From: Gammaproteobacteria bacterium
GTDB lineage: Bacteria; Pseudomonadota; Gammaproteobacteria; Pseudomonadales; Halieaceae
DNA length: 47,352 nucleotides
Direction: 5' to 3'
NCBI GenBank assembly: GCA_030427485.1
Contig: JAUICG010000034.1
Span: 1 to 47,352 of the forward strand
Part shown: piece after piece, positions 34,462-43,141 of the stretch
Layout of the letters: each line of letters begins with the position of its first letter
How positions within the stretch are numbered: the stretch's first letter is position 1
Program-made: the position numbers and the translations under genes
The notes under the pieces: generated by a model
The model's database searches: none
Seen by the model: only the letters and a program-made list of their open reading frames with translations
What the model was told of the DNA's origin: nothing

Positions 34462-35625
34462 ATGCATCGTGGTTTATTGTTCAGCATTTCTCTGCTTGTT
34501 CTGGCCTTCTCTTCCCCCGGAAACACTGCCGACGACGTCACAATCGACCCCGCGAGCGACACCACCTATCCTGCGCAAGAATATTCAGTCGATGAATACG
34601 GCATCGATGACTTCGCGACCGACCCCGCCTACAGCGACGGAGAAACGTCTGGCGTCACCGAGTCCGTCGAGGATGCCACTGTCGATGCGATTGCTGCAGA
34701 ACCGGCAATCCCACCGCTGAAAGCGCTGATCCTCACCAGCCCCGGCATCTACCATAACTATGAGCAACAAACCAAGGACATGGCGCACGGGATCGTCGCA
34801 CGCGCCAATGTGCGCTTTGATGTCTCACTGGCGGAGCCGGAGCGCTGGAAAACCACGGACTATTCCGAGGGCTATGACGTGCTGATCTACAATATCTGCA
34901 TGGCGGACAACGAAGACGCCGAATTAATCGCCAATATGCGCCGCCAGACCGAGGTACTGGGCGTACCGGCCCTGATCATCCATTGCACCGTGCACTCGTT
35001 CAGGAACACCGAGCTCTGGTGGCCCCTGTATGGCCTGAAGTCGAAAGCCCACGAGCCGGAACGCGCCTTGCGACAGATCCAGAATGGGCCGCACCCCATT
35101 CTCACCGGCATTCCGGAGGATTGGGTACTGCCAAAGGATGAACTGTACATCAACCTCGATTTCACCGGGCAGACCCTGTTGTCCACGATGGGGGAGGACG
35201 GCAAGCCCCACACCACCGGCTGGATCGACTACCAGGGACTGACCCCGGTCTTCGGCACCACGCTGGGCCACAGCGAGGAGACGATGAAGAATACCGTCTA
35301 CCAGCAACTGCTCGCCAATGCCCTGCTGTTCGTCACCGGCAACCTGGCGAGCGACGGCCAGCCGGTACCCGGCATGGGTCCGGTGGGTGACGGTATGGAC
35401 ATATTCGACAGCTTTTCCGCCCCCGAAGGTGTGAAATTCCTCGGCCGGGAGGGCCAGGACTGCGCATTACGGAAAATCGCTATCGCCGCGGGCCCCTGCT
35501 ATATCGGTTGCGTGCTGGACCCGTTTGAATGGGGAGAGGCTACCCGCGCCTGCAAGGAAGCCTGCGGCGAGGAGGTACCACCGGCGGATGAACTGATAAC
35601 AGCCTGCCAACCCGGCGCCCGCTAG
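34462..35625 (+). CDS. Exported ThuA-domain protein with Cys-rich tail
   Basis: A 387-residue protein with a signal peptide (LLFSISLLVLAFSSPGNTA) and AAGGAAG ribosome-binding site 6 bases upstream. An acidic linker (~25-85) precedes a ThuA/glutamine-amidotransferase-like domain: KALILTSPGIYHNYEQQT, YDVLIYNICMADNEDAEL, VPALIIHCTVHSFRN and HPILTGIPEDW. ThuA proteins are implicated in sugar oxidation and trehalose use but lack a proven reaction. The last ~60 residues contain six Cys (from CALRKIAIAAG to LITAC), not part of the ThuA fold, and probably form disulfides. It has its own promoter. A second gene of the same functional flavour, the DUF1080 fusion, lies at the right edge. Confidence 0.82.
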   Translation: MHRGLLFSISLLVLAFSSPGNTADDVTIDPASDTTYPAQEYSVDEYGIDDFATDPAYSDGETSGVTESVEDATVDAIAAEPAIPPLKALILTSPGIYHNYEQQTKDMAHGIVARANVRFDVSLAEPERWKTTDYSEGYDVLIYNICMADNEDAELIANMRRQTEVLGVPALIIHCTVHSFRNTELWWPLYGLKSKAHEPERALRQIQNGPHPILTGIPEDWVLPKDELYINLDFTGQTLLSTMGEDGKPHTTGWIDYQGLTPVFGTTLGHSEETMKNTVYQQLLANALLFVTGNLASDGQPVPGMGPVGDGMDIFDSFSAPEGVKFLGREGQDCALRKIAIAAGPCYIGCVLDPFEWGEATRACKEACGEEVPPADELITACQPGAR

Positions 35626-35664
35626 TCTCACTGTGCGACGGCCGGTATCTAAATAAAGACAGGA

Positions 35665-35693
35665 TTGACTGTTTTCTTTTTAACGCCCATACT
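35665..35693 (+). promoter_or_regulatory. Sigma70-like promoter for the cytochrome P450 gene
   Basis: TTGACT (35665-35670), a 17-bp AT-rich spacer, and CATACT (35688-35693) lie 29 bp before the GTG start. Predicted transcription start is near 35700. Confidence 0.55.
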
Positions 35694-35722
35694 GCCCCTG
35701 TAAATTCAACGGGGGATAGATC

Positions 35723-36979
35723 GTGACCGCACCCACCAGGACAGATACCCGCGCACTGGCCGATATGCCGCTGTTCGACAACGAAACGCTCAAATGCCCT
35801 TACCACTACGATAAATCCCTGCGCGAGCAACATCCGGTCTACCGCGATCCGGCCTCCGGTGTCTTTGTCGTATCCAGCTATGCACTGGTGCGTGAGGCGC
35901 ATAAGAACGATGCGGTATTCTCCAACGAATTCACGCTGGCACTGGGTTCCGCAACGGAACTGGACGCCGACGTGAAGGCGGCGATGGCAAGGACCTACAA
36001 CCTGGGCAAAGGCACGCTGCTCACGGTGGACGACCCGGCGCACAAGGCCTATCGCGACACGGTGCGGGATTTCTTCCTGGCGAAAAATATCGAACGGTAC
36101 CGACCCTGGATCAGCGACCTTGCCGAACGCCTGGTCAGAGAACTGCCCGCGGGACAGTCCTTCGACTTCGTCGAGAAATTTTCCCGCCCCCTGCCGCTGT
36201 CAGTCATCATGCATGTGCTGGGTATCCCGTTAAGCATGATCGAGGACACCTTCCGCTGGACTGTCGCCAACGTCACTGTCCTGTCACAGGTCGCGGAAAA
36301 ACAAACCCTGCTGGACGCCCACGCGGCGGTGAAGGAGGAGTACGACTGGTTTGTCACCGCGCTGGAGGAGCGCCGCGACTCGCCAAGGGATGACCTGCTC
36401 AACCTGGTCGCGCACGCCACCATCGACGGGCGCCCGCTGACCATCGAGGAACAACTGGGCCACTGCACGCAATTCCTGGTAGCCGGTAATGAAACCACCA
36501 CCGCGACTCTGGCGGAAGGCATACGGCAGCTGTGCCTGAATCCGGAACAGGAGGCGGCGGTACGCGCGGACCGCTCACTGATTCCCAACCTCGTGGAGGA
36601 AACACTGCGCCTGGCGACACCCACTTCAAACATGTGGCGGATCACCAGACAGGATTACACGCTGGGTGGCGTGGACCTGCCAAAGGGGAGCATGGTGCTG
36701 CTGAAGTATTTCTCCGCCAACCACGACGAGGCGCTGTTCGAGGCGCCGATGGCGTTCGACGTCACGCGCGACAATGCCAAGCGCCATATCGCGTTCGGCT
36801 TCGGCACGCACGTGTGTATCGGCCAGCACCTTTCCCGCCTGGAGATGACCGTGGCCTGGGAGAAGCTCTTTGATGCCACCCGTGCGATGCGGCTGGACTG
36901 CCCCCCAGGGGAACTGCAGTACATGCCCAACATTCTGCTGCGCGGCCTGGAAACACTGCCCGTAATTTTCGAGAAGTAA
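35723..36979 (+). CDS. Cytochrome P450
   Basis: A 418-residue class I bacterial P450 from a GTG start at 35723 with GGGGGA upstream. The I-helix oxygen-activation motif is FLVAGNETTTATLAEG, the K-helix ExxR is ETLRL, and the haem loop is FGFGTHVCIGQHLSRLEM with Cys365 as axial ligand. No transmembrane anchor is present, so it is soluble and needs a ferredoxin and reductase, which are not adjacent. Hydroxylation of a hydrophobic substrate such as an alkane, terpene or steroid is expected. It has its own promoter and ends at a strong hairpin shared with the convergent sulfatase gene. Confidence 0.95.
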   Translation: MTAPTRTDTRALADMPLFDNETLKCPYHYDKSLREQHPVYRDPASGVFVVSSYALVREAHKNDAVFSNEFTLALGSATELDADVKAAMARTYNLGKGTLLTVDDPAHKAYRDTVRDFFLAKNIERYRPWISDLAERLVRELPAGQSFDFVEKFSRPLPLSVIMHVLGIPLSMIEDTFRWTVANVTVLSQVAEKQTLLDAHAAVKEEYDWFVTALEERRDSPRDDLLNLVAHATIDGRPLTIEEQLGHCTQFLVAGNETTTATLAEGIRQLCLNPEQEAAVRADRSLIPNLVEETLRLATPTSNMWRITRQDYTLGGVDLPKGSMVLLKYFSANHDEALFEAPMAFDVTRDNAKRHIAFGFGTHVCIGQHLSRLEMTVAWEKLFDATRAMRLDCPPGELQYMPNILLRGLETLPVIFEK

Positions 36980-37025
36980 CGCCTGCGCCGCCCACTGCGG
37001 CTTCGTACCACTCCGCCGAAACATC

Positions 37026-37047
37026 CCCGCTCACGCCAGTGAGCGGG
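37026..37047. terminator. Strong bidirectional hairpin between P450 and sulfatase genes
   Basis: CCCGCTCAC-GCCA-GTGAGCGGG is a perfect 9-bp stem with a 4-nt loop, centred in the 86-bp gap between convergent genes. It is the clearest terminator-like structure in the window. T-rich tails are short, so efficiency is uncertain. Confidence 0.65.
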
Positions 37048-37065
37048 ATTCAGTGCGCCGGATTT

Positions 37066-38598
37066 TCACTCCTTCACGTTGAGGTAGCGCTCGGTCAGCT
37101 TGTCGATCGACCAGGAATCCGGCTTCTGGCTGGGCGGATACTCCTTGAAGGTGGACAGGAACTGGGCCATCACCGCCATGCCCTTGTAGCCCTGCGGCGC
37201 CTTGTCGATCATCCAGTCCCAGTAGGTATTGGAGTTGTGATCGGCGCGCTCGAACGGGTCGCGGCGCAGGTTGAAAATCTTGAACATGCGCAGGGTGACA
37301 AAGGGTTCCGCCCACAACGCCATGGTCTGCGCGCGGTTCTCGGCAAACACCAGCTTCCAGTCATCGACCCGGATGCCCACCGGCATGCCGCTGTCCTCCA
37401 GGTAGATGTACTCGCGGCGCGGCGCGGTGTCGACTTCGCCCGTCAGGTAGGGCAGGAAGTTATAGCCGTCGAGGTGCAGCTTCGCGTTCTTGGCGCCTAC
37501 CTGCCGTCCCTGCAGCAGGTCCTGCTTGAGAGTGGTGTCGCCGGCGATTGCGGCGAAGGTCGGCATCCAGTCGAGGTGCGACATCACCTGGTTGGATACC
37601 TGGTTGGGCTTGATTTTCCCCGGCCAGCGCACCATCGCGGGCACGCGGTACGCGCCCTCCCAGTTGGTGTTCTTCTCGCTGCGAAACGGCGTGATTCCGG
37701 CGTCCGGCCAGGTGTTGTAATGCACACCGTTATCGGTCGAATAGAACACTATCGTGTCCTCGGCGATATCGAGCTCATCCAGCTGGTCGAGCATCTGGCC
37801 CACCAGTTTATCGTGCGCCACCATCACATCGTTGTAAAAACCCTGGCCGGACAAGCCGACGTTCTTGGCCGCGATGTGCGTGCGAAAATGCATCCCGGTG
37901 GTGTTCAACCAGACGAAAAAGGGCTTGTCCTCGTCGACGGCCTTGTCGATGAATTTTTTCGCGGCCGCGACGAATTCCTCATCCGCAGTTTCCATACGCT
38001 TGCGCGTCAGGGCGCCGGTATCCTCTATGCGGCCATCCGCATAGGAGTGAATCACGCCGCGCGGCCCGAACATCTTGCGGAACGCGGGGTCGGTGGGGTA
38101 ATCCGGGTCTTCCGGCTCCTCCTCCGCGTTGAGGTGGTAGAGGTTGCCGAAAAACTCGTCAAAGCCGTGGTTGGTCGGCAGGAAAATATCCTGGTCACCG
38201 AGATGGTTCTTGCCAAACTGGCCGGTGGCGTAGCCCTGAGTCTTCAGCACTTCGGCGATGGTGATATCGCGATCCTGCAAGCCCAGTTCCGCGCCCGGCA
38301 GGCCGACCTTGGTGAGGCCGGTGCGCAGCCCGGACTGGCCGGTGATGAAAGTGGAGCGACCCGCAGTGCAACTCTGGTCACCGTAGTAGTCGGTGAAGCG
38401 GATGCCCTCATTGGCGATGCGATCGATGTTCGGGGTGTGATAGCCCATGATGCCATCGCTGTAGGCGCTGATATTGGTGATACCAATATCGTCGCCCCAG
38501 ATCACCAGGATATTGGGTTTATCCGCCGCCTGAGCTGCCAGTGCGAACGCGGAACCCAGCAGGAACAGCAATGGCTGCAAGATTTTCTGATAACGCAT
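37066..38598 (-). CDS. Exported type I sulfatase (arylsulfatase family)
   Basis: A 510-residue sulfatase; the start at 38598 has AAAGGA upstream. A signal peptide (LLFLLGSAFALAAQA) precedes the metal site KPNILVIWGDDIG. The formylglycine motif is CTAGR with Cys77, followed by STFITGQSGLRTG. C-x-A-x-R fits the consensus for conversion by FGE- or anSME-type maturases, neither of which is in the window. Further active-site elements are GKNHLGD, FFVWLNTTGMHF and the STDNGVHYN segment. It hydrolyses sulfate esters in the periplasm, or less likely phosphonates. The esterase gene lies 117 bp upstream on the same strand. Confidence 0.93.
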   Translation of the reverse strand: MRYQKILQPLLFLLGSAFALAAQAADKPNILVIWGDDIGITNISAYSDGIMGYHTPNIDRIANEGIRFTDYYGDQSCTAGRSTFITGQSGLRTGLTKVGLPGAELGLQDRDITIAEVLKTQGYATGQFGKNHLGDQDIFLPTNHGFDEFFGNLYHLNAEEEPEDPDYPTDPAFRKMFGPRGVIHSYADGRIEDTGALTRKRMETADEEFVAAAKKFIDKAVDEDKPFFVWLNTTGMHFRTHIAAKNVGLSGQGFYNDVMVAHDKLVGQMLDQLDELDIAEDTIVFYSTDNGVHYNTWPDAGITPFRSEKNTNWEGAYRVPAMVRWPGKIKPNQVSNQVMSHLDWMPTFAAIAGDTTLKQDLLQGRQVGAKNAKLHLDGYNFLPYLTGEVDTAPRREYIYLEDSGMPVGIRVDDWKLVFAENRAQTMALWAEPFVTLRMFKIFNLRRDPFERADHNSNTYWDWMIDKAPQGYKGMAVMAQFLSTFKEYPPSQKPDSWSIDKLTERYLNVKE

Positions 38599-38715
38599 GG
38601 TGTGGTCCTTTCTCGGGATGTTATTGACTGCGCGGCCCGCCCGGTTGCGACGAGACAGGGTAACTACGTGCAAACAGCGGAACCGGATTTCAGTATGGCC
38701 TATTTTTACTAAAGT

Positions 38716-39714
38716 TCAATCGCTTCCCTGTCGCGGCGGCGGACGCAGACCCTTGAAAAAGGTCCAGATCACATCCGGGCCATCCAGCTGGTGGCTGGTG
38801 GGCCCGATGAACCGCGGCAGATCGAGTTCCGGGTGGGGCACCGTGTGACCACCACCGACGATGGTCACATGGCTAACCGGCACCTTGCCGGTTTCTGACC
38901 AGTCCGTACTTTCCACCACGGTCCCGTCCGAGGCGACCCGCCGCGGCCAGGTGCGCTTCACCCCTGCCCCGTGGTAACCGGCAAGCGTCGCCCAGTACCC
39001 GGCGGTGTCTGCCGACGAGGTGACAGTGCCCCGACTGCTGTCGCCCAGGATTTCCACGAGGCCACCCTCGTAGGGATTAACCGGATCCAGCGTGCCGTTC
39101 ATCACCATCGCCGCCACGGCGACACCCGAACGCCCGCAGTCGAAATTGGCGTCCACCGGCAGGCTGGCCGCCATCGAGGCAATACCCGCGACCAGTTCCG
39201 GCGCCTCCAGCCCCAGACGATAGGACATCTGACCGCCATTGGACAGGCCGGTGGCAAACACCTGCGTCGGGTCAACCCCGTGCTCATCGACCATACGCTG
39301 CACCAGCGCGCGCAGGAAACCCACGTCATCGATATTCTCGGTATTGGCCGTGTAGGTGGCGGTACCGCGGCAGTCATTCCAGTGCCCCTCGTAACCGTCG
39401 GGGTACAGCGCAATGAAGCCGTCGCGCTCGGCCAGCACGTCGAAGCCGTAGCGCGTCATCATCCGGATATCCCCGCCATCGCCCATTGAGCCATGCAGCA
39501 CCAGCACCAGCGCCGGGTGTGGCGGCTTCGAAGCGGGGACGTAAGCTTGCCACCTTCGATGATGCCCGCCGTACTCCATCGATCCGGACTGCAGCGCACC
39601 GGGGAGCGCGGGCGGCTCCATCGTGTCGTAGCTGAGGTAGTACCACCAGAGCAGCGCGATTCCCGCCACCGCCAGCAGCACCAGCAGCCCGAGTACCTTC
39701 AAAAGCCTGCGCAT
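38716..39714 (-). CDS. PHB-depolymerase/feruloyl-esterase-like hydrolase (LpqC type)
   Basis: A 332-residue alpha/beta hydrolase. An N-terminal hydrophobic helix (LLKVLGLLVLLAVAGIALLWW) anchors it in the inner membrane facing the periplasm; GGAGAA lies 6 bases upstream of the start. The oxyanion region is LVLVLHGSMGDGGD, the nucleophile elbow is ATGLSNGGQMSYR, and the Asp and His are likely in NGTLDPVNPYEG and GGGHTVPHPE. COG3509 enzymes cleave poly-hydroxyalkanoate or feruloyl and acetyl esters. Its neighbour, the sulfatase, suggests polysaccharide or sulfated ester substrates. It is divergent from the pcm-like gene over 77 bp. Confidence 0.87.
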   Translation of the reverse strand: MRRLLKVLGLLVLLAVAGIALLWWYYLSYDTMEPPALPGALQSGSMEYGGHHRRWQAYVPASKPPHPALVLVLHGSMGDGGDIRMMTRYGFDVLAERDGFIALYPDGYEGHWNDCRGTATYTANTENIDDVGFLRALVQRMVDEHGVDPTQVFATGLSNGGQMSYRLGLEAPELVAGIASMAASLPVDANFDCGRSGVAVAAMVMNGTLDPVNPYEGGLVEILGDSSRGTVTSSADTAGYWATLAGYHGAGVKRTWPRRVASDGTVVESTDWSETGKVPVSHVTIVGGGHTVPHPELDLPRFIGPTSHQLDGPDVIWTFFKGLRPPPRQGSD

Positions 39715-39757
39715 ACGCGTTCTCCGTCATTGGCCGTGGTCCGGCTGTTATTCGATA

Positions 39758-39785
39758 TTGCCATCCGCTGGCCAGAGTCTAGACT
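39758..39785 (+). promoter_or_regulatory. Promoter-like element before the pcm-like gene
   Basis: TTGCCA (39758-39763) and TAGACT (39780-39785) are 16 bp apart. Predicted transcription start falls at about 39792, exactly at the first ATG. This implies either a leaderless message for the long form or a ~108-nt leader for the internal start at 39900. Confidence 0.4.
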
Positions 39786-39791
39786 GAAGCG

Positions 39792-40535
39792 ATGACGAAT
39801 GCATATGTTACGCGGTGCGGGCTGGCCTCCACGCTGGCGGGAATACTGATGATCACGCTGAATACAAACGCTGCCGGCGAAGCGCAGCAACGAGAGAGCA
39901 TGCTTTCGGCCATCCGCGAGTCCGTGCGCGAGTCGGCTGCCTACACCGGCCGCGCGGAATTGAGCGCGCGGGTGATGGCGGCAATGGCCGCCGTACCGCG
40001 CGAGGAGTTCGTGCTGCCGGCCTACCGCCACCTCGCCTACGACAACTCACCCCTGCCCATCGCCGCGGGCCAGACCATCTCCCAACCGCTGATCGTCGCC
40101 CTGATGACCGACCTGCTGGAACCCGAACCCGGCGATGTGATCCTGGAAGTCGGCACCGGCTCCGGTTACCAGGCGGCGGTACTGTCCACCCTGGTGAAAC
40201 ATGTCTACAGCGTGGAAATCATCACCGAGCTGGCTAAGAGCGCGACCGAGGTGCTCGCCAGACTGGGGTACGACAATGTCACGGTGCGCGCCGGCGACGG
40301 TTACCGGGGCTGGCCGGAACACGCCCCCTTCGACGGCATCCTCGTCACGGCGGCAGCGGAGGCCGTGCCACCGCCGCTGCTGAAGCAACTGAAACCCGGG
40401 GGCAAGCTGGTGATACCGGTGGGCTCCGAGCACGGTTACCAGGAACTGCTCCTGATAGAAGTCGGCGAAGGGGGTGCCATTTCCCGGCGCGCGGTGCTGC
40501 CGGTGAGATTTGTGCCGCTGACGGGTGAACGCTAG
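39792..40535 (+). CDS. pcm: Protein-L-isoaspartate O-methyltransferase with possible export signal
   Basis: A 247-residue protein, longer than the ~208 residues of E. coli Pcm. The catalytic domain is clear: VPREEFVLPAYRHLAYDNSP, GQTISQPLIVALMTDLL, and SAM motif ILEVGTGSGYQAAVLS. It repairs isoaspartyl residues in damaged proteins. The extra N-terminus (GLASTLAGILMITLNTNAAG) looks like a Sec signal peptide, strange for a SAM-dependent enzyme. An internal ATG at 39900 (MLSAIRESVRES), preceded by GAGAG, would give a normal-length 211-residue cytoplasmic protein. Residues upstream of it have coding-like composition, so I list the long form but consider both possible. Confidence 0.85.
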   Translation: MTNAYVTRCGLASTLAGILMITLNTNAAGEAQQRESMLSAIRESVRESAAYTGRAELSARVMAAMAAVPREEFVLPAYRHLAYDNSPLPIAAGQTISQPLIVALMTDLLEPEPGDVILEVGTGSGYQAAVLSTLVKHVYSVEIITELAKSATEVLARLGYDNVTVRAGDGYRGWPEHAPFDGILVTAAAEAVPPPLLKQLKPGGKLVIPVGSEHGYQELLLIEVGEGGAISRRAVLPVRFVPLTGER

Positions 40536-40726
40536 CGGCGGAGTGGTGCGAGGAGCTATGGAGAGTTAGCCTGGGTCGCAACACATATACCGGGAACTTT
40601 TGCGAATCGATGAAGGCGTGATAGGCAAGGTTGTCCATTGCTGGCCGTTGTACATATAAAACGACAGTACCCGGATATATCCCTGTCAATTCACACGCCT
40701 CACGATCTTTGGAGTCGGACTTGACT

Positions 40727-41206
40727 ATGACGATCGCAGATCTTGGCAATCTCGGAGAAATGGTCGCTGCGATTGCGACGGTTATCACGCTGCTGTATCT
40801 GGCTGTTCAGTTAAAAGCAAGTAATCGCCTGGCCAGGGCAAGTGCCTCACGCGCACCGAACAGTGATTTGAATGCAATCAATGCCGCCTTCGGCGTCGAT
40901 GCAGCCTTTCGTCCTGTCTGGCGAACAGTAATGGAAGGAGCGATACGACCAGAAATCGATCCTGATAAGCGAACGCTTCTCGATTTTTACTTTATCTCGA
41001 TTACCAACATATATGAGCAACTCGCACGGGAGATGCGTTCCGGAGTCGTCGGCGCGGAGGCGTTTGATTTTGGCGCCACGGGTTTATTCAGGTTGCCCTA
41101 CTATCGATCCAGCTGGGCTCTGTACAGGGACTATCTCAGTACTGAATTTGTCCGCGATTTTGAGCAACGGTTTGACCTCGACCCATCGATTCCTGTGAAA
41201 CTGTAA
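40727..41206 (+). CDS. Hypothetical membrane-anchored protein
   Basis: A 159-residue protein of unknown function. The start at 40727 (or TTG at 40721, which is closer to the GGAG at 40711) gives an N-terminal single helix, GEMVAAIATVITLLYLAVQL, followed by a soluble helical domain of ~125 residues. The opening MTIADLGNLGEMVAAIATV is one I recall from a family of small proteins common in marine gammaproteobacteria, with no known role. A 191-bp gap separates it from the pcm-like gene; nothing recognisable is seen in it. It converges with the TonB receptor gene across a long hairpin. Confidence 0.65.
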   Translation: MTIADLGNLGEMVAAIATVITLLYLAVQLKASNRLARASASRAPNSDLNAINAAFGVDAAFRPVWRTVMEGAIRPEIDPDKRTLLDFYFISITNIYEQLAREMRSGVVGAEAFDFGATGLFRLPYYRSSWALYRDYLSTEFVRDFEQRFDLDPSIPVKL

Positions 41207-41221
41207 TGTCTACACCGTAGG

Positions 41222-41260
41222 ATCGGGTTAGTGACTGGCGGGTGTGGTCAATCACCCGAT
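41222..41260. terminator. Long imperfect hairpin between convergent genes
   Basis: ATCGGGTTAGTGAC (41222-41235) pairs with GTCAATCACCCGAT (41247-41260): 12 of 14 positions match, with an 11-nt loop. It abuts the stop codon of the TonB receptor gene. A bidirectional terminator or 3' stabiliser is likely; no T-run is present. Confidence 0.45.
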
Positions 41261-43141
41261 TCAGTTGCTGAACATAACGCCGACCCGATATGCCCGCTCC
41301 GGCGCCTCAAAACCCACGGCGGTTTCATAGTTTTCATCCAGCGCATTGTCTACTGACAACTGCAGTTGCCAGGCCTGCGCGACCTGCCAGCGCAATACCC
41401 AGTCCACGCGGTGATAACCATCCAGTTTGCCGGTGACCTCCTGGCCCGTGTGCCGCGAGGCCGCCCACTGCTGGCCGGTATAGATATAGTCGAGCGCGGT
41501 GTCCCAGCGCTGCGCAATCTGCCACTGGGCCACCAGGCTGGCTGTCCACTCGGGCCTGCCGGTGAGTACGGTGTTCTCGTTTTTCACGTCGATATCCGTG
41601 TAAGTGGCCTGGCTGCGCAGGCTCAGGGAGGGCAGTGGCCGCCAGTCGGCCGATAACTCGACGCCGCTGGTCTGTATATTCTTGCGATTGACATTGCGAA
41701 ACGTTTCATCGTCGAAATCCACCAGGTCGCGGAAGTCGTTGTGGAACCAGGTCGCGCCCAGCAGCAAGCTTTCGCGTGCTTCCCAGGTTAGACCGGCATC
41801 CCAGCTCTCCCCTTTCTCGGGCTGCAGGTCCGGATTGCCGACCAGCGCGTGGCCGAGCGCGAAAAAACTGGGCAGCTTGTAGGCTTCACCCCAGTTTGCC
41901 GCCAGCGTGATACCGCCGCCTGCGGTATAGCTGACGCCCAACTGCCCCGAAGTTTCGCTGTCGAACTCCTGCGGATCGTCATAGCGCAGGCCGGCATGCA
42001 GCAGCAGGTCGTTCAGCGGCGCGGCGGACAGGTCGGCGAAGACACTGCGCGTATCCCTGTCCAGTTCGAAATCCGAGGGCAGGCGGTCATCGAAGAACTC
42101 GATATAGCCCTCGCTTTTACCGTCCTCATGACGATACTCCGCACCGAGGTTGGCCTCTACACCCGCGGCGAGTTTCAGGGTGTTGATCCAGCGCACCTGG
42201 TCGCGGGTGAAGTCGGTGTCGGCGCCATTTGGCGGCACCTCGAAATACGGTGAGATACCCGGCGAGCGATAGCGCTCCTCCTGTTCAAAACGGTTCGCGA
42301 TCACCGTGTTGCGCCAGCCCGGCGCCAACTGCGCAACCCATCCCAGGGCGTAGATATCCTGCGTGTAGTCACTGTCGTCCAGGGCGTCGTAGAGTGCGTA
42401 GCGGGGCCCGCCACTCTGTTCAGGATACGAGCTGCGCTTGCCGTCGAGGTAACGGTAACTGGCACTGAACTCCTGCGAACTCGAAGGCTGCCACCCCAGT
42501 CGCAGGTTGGCGCTGTCGCTGTCGCGGGTGCTGCCCGGCGTGGGTTCTCCCTCGTCCCGGCTGGCCACTTCCACCGTGTAGTTGAAATCCTCGATACTGC
42601 CCAGCGCACTCGCGCCCACATCGCTGTAATCGTGGTTGCCGCCCTCGGCATAGGCCTGCTGCTCGTGCCCCTGCTGCGGACGCCGGGTAATTATATTGAT
42701 CACACCCGCCACCGCGTCGGAGCCATAAATTGCCGACTGGGCGCCACGCACGACCTCGATGCGATCCACCATATTGGGGTTGAGGTTGGCAAAGTCAAAG
42801 CCACCGCCGCGAAAGTTGGTGGGATCGTTCACCGCGACCCCGTCCACCAGCACCAGCGTGAAATTCGATTCACCGCCGCGTATCGACACCGCCGTGAGGC
42901 CGCCCGGACCACCCTGCTCTTCCACCAACAGACCCGGCAAGGTCTTCAGCAGATCGGCGACCGTGGTCTTGTTCAGCGCTTCTATCTGCTGCGTATCAAG
43001 CACCGACACCGATGACGTCAACGCGAGTTGCGGCGCCAGTGTGCCGGTCACCAGCACATCCTCTATCCGGGCTCCGGGTGCGGCCTCGCCGAAACCGACC
43101 CACAGGGATAGCAAAACCAGCGGGATAATCCTGAACTGCAT
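41261..43141 (-). CDS. TonB-dependent receptor (BtuB-like)
   Basis: A 626-residue outer-membrane receptor; the start at 43141 has AAGGAA upstream, and a signal peptide ends at GFGEA. A TonB box (IEDVLVTG) precedes the plug (TTVADLLKTLPGLLVEEQGG, VSIRGGESNFTLVLVDGV, VVRGAQSAIYGSDAVAGVIN). The 22-strand barrel ends in the expected aromatic-poor VGVMFSN. The size and plug resemble BtuB, the cobalamin receptor, but the 116-bp upstream gap holds no cobalamin riboswitch, and no corrinoid gene is nearby. The ligand may be a substrate of the adjoining degradation genes. It is divergent from the TMEM220 gene. Confidence 0.9.
   Translation of the reverse strand: MQFRIIPLVLLSLWVGFGEAAPGARIEDVLVTGTLAPQLALTSSVSVLDTQQIEALNKTTVADLLKTLPGLLVEEQGGPGGLTAVSIRGGESNFTLVLVDGVAVNDPTNFRGGGFDFANLNPNMVDRIEVVRGAQSAIYGSDAVAGVINIITRRPQQGHEQQAYAEGGNHDYSDVGASALGSIEDFNYTVEVASRDEGEPTPGSTRDSDSANLRLGWQPSSSQEFSASYRYLDGKRSSYPEQSGGPRYALYDALDDSDYTQDIYALGWVAQLAPGWRNTVIANRFEQEERYRSPGISPYFEVPPNGADTDFTRDQVRWINTLKLAAGVEANLGAEYRHEDGKSEGYIEFFDDRLPSDFELDRDTRSVFADLSAAPLNDLLLHAGLRYDDPQEFDSETSGQLGVSYTAGGGITLAANWGEAYKLPSFFALGHALVGNPDLQPEKGESWDAGLTWEARESLLLGATWFHNDFRDLVDFDDETFRNVNRKNIQTSGVELSADWRPLPSLSLRSQATYTDIDVKNENTVLTGRPEWTASLVAQWQIAQRWDTALDYIYTGQQWAASRHTGQEVTGKLDGYHRVDWVLRWQVAQAWQLQLSVDNALDENYETAVGFEAPERAYRVGVMFSN

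Noticed and set aside
37039..38712. Long plus-strand open frame (557 codons) opposite the sulfatase.
   Set aside because: It lies wholly antisense to a well-supported sulfatase with intact motifs, and its translation shows no recognisable domain. GC-rich codon use produces such frames.
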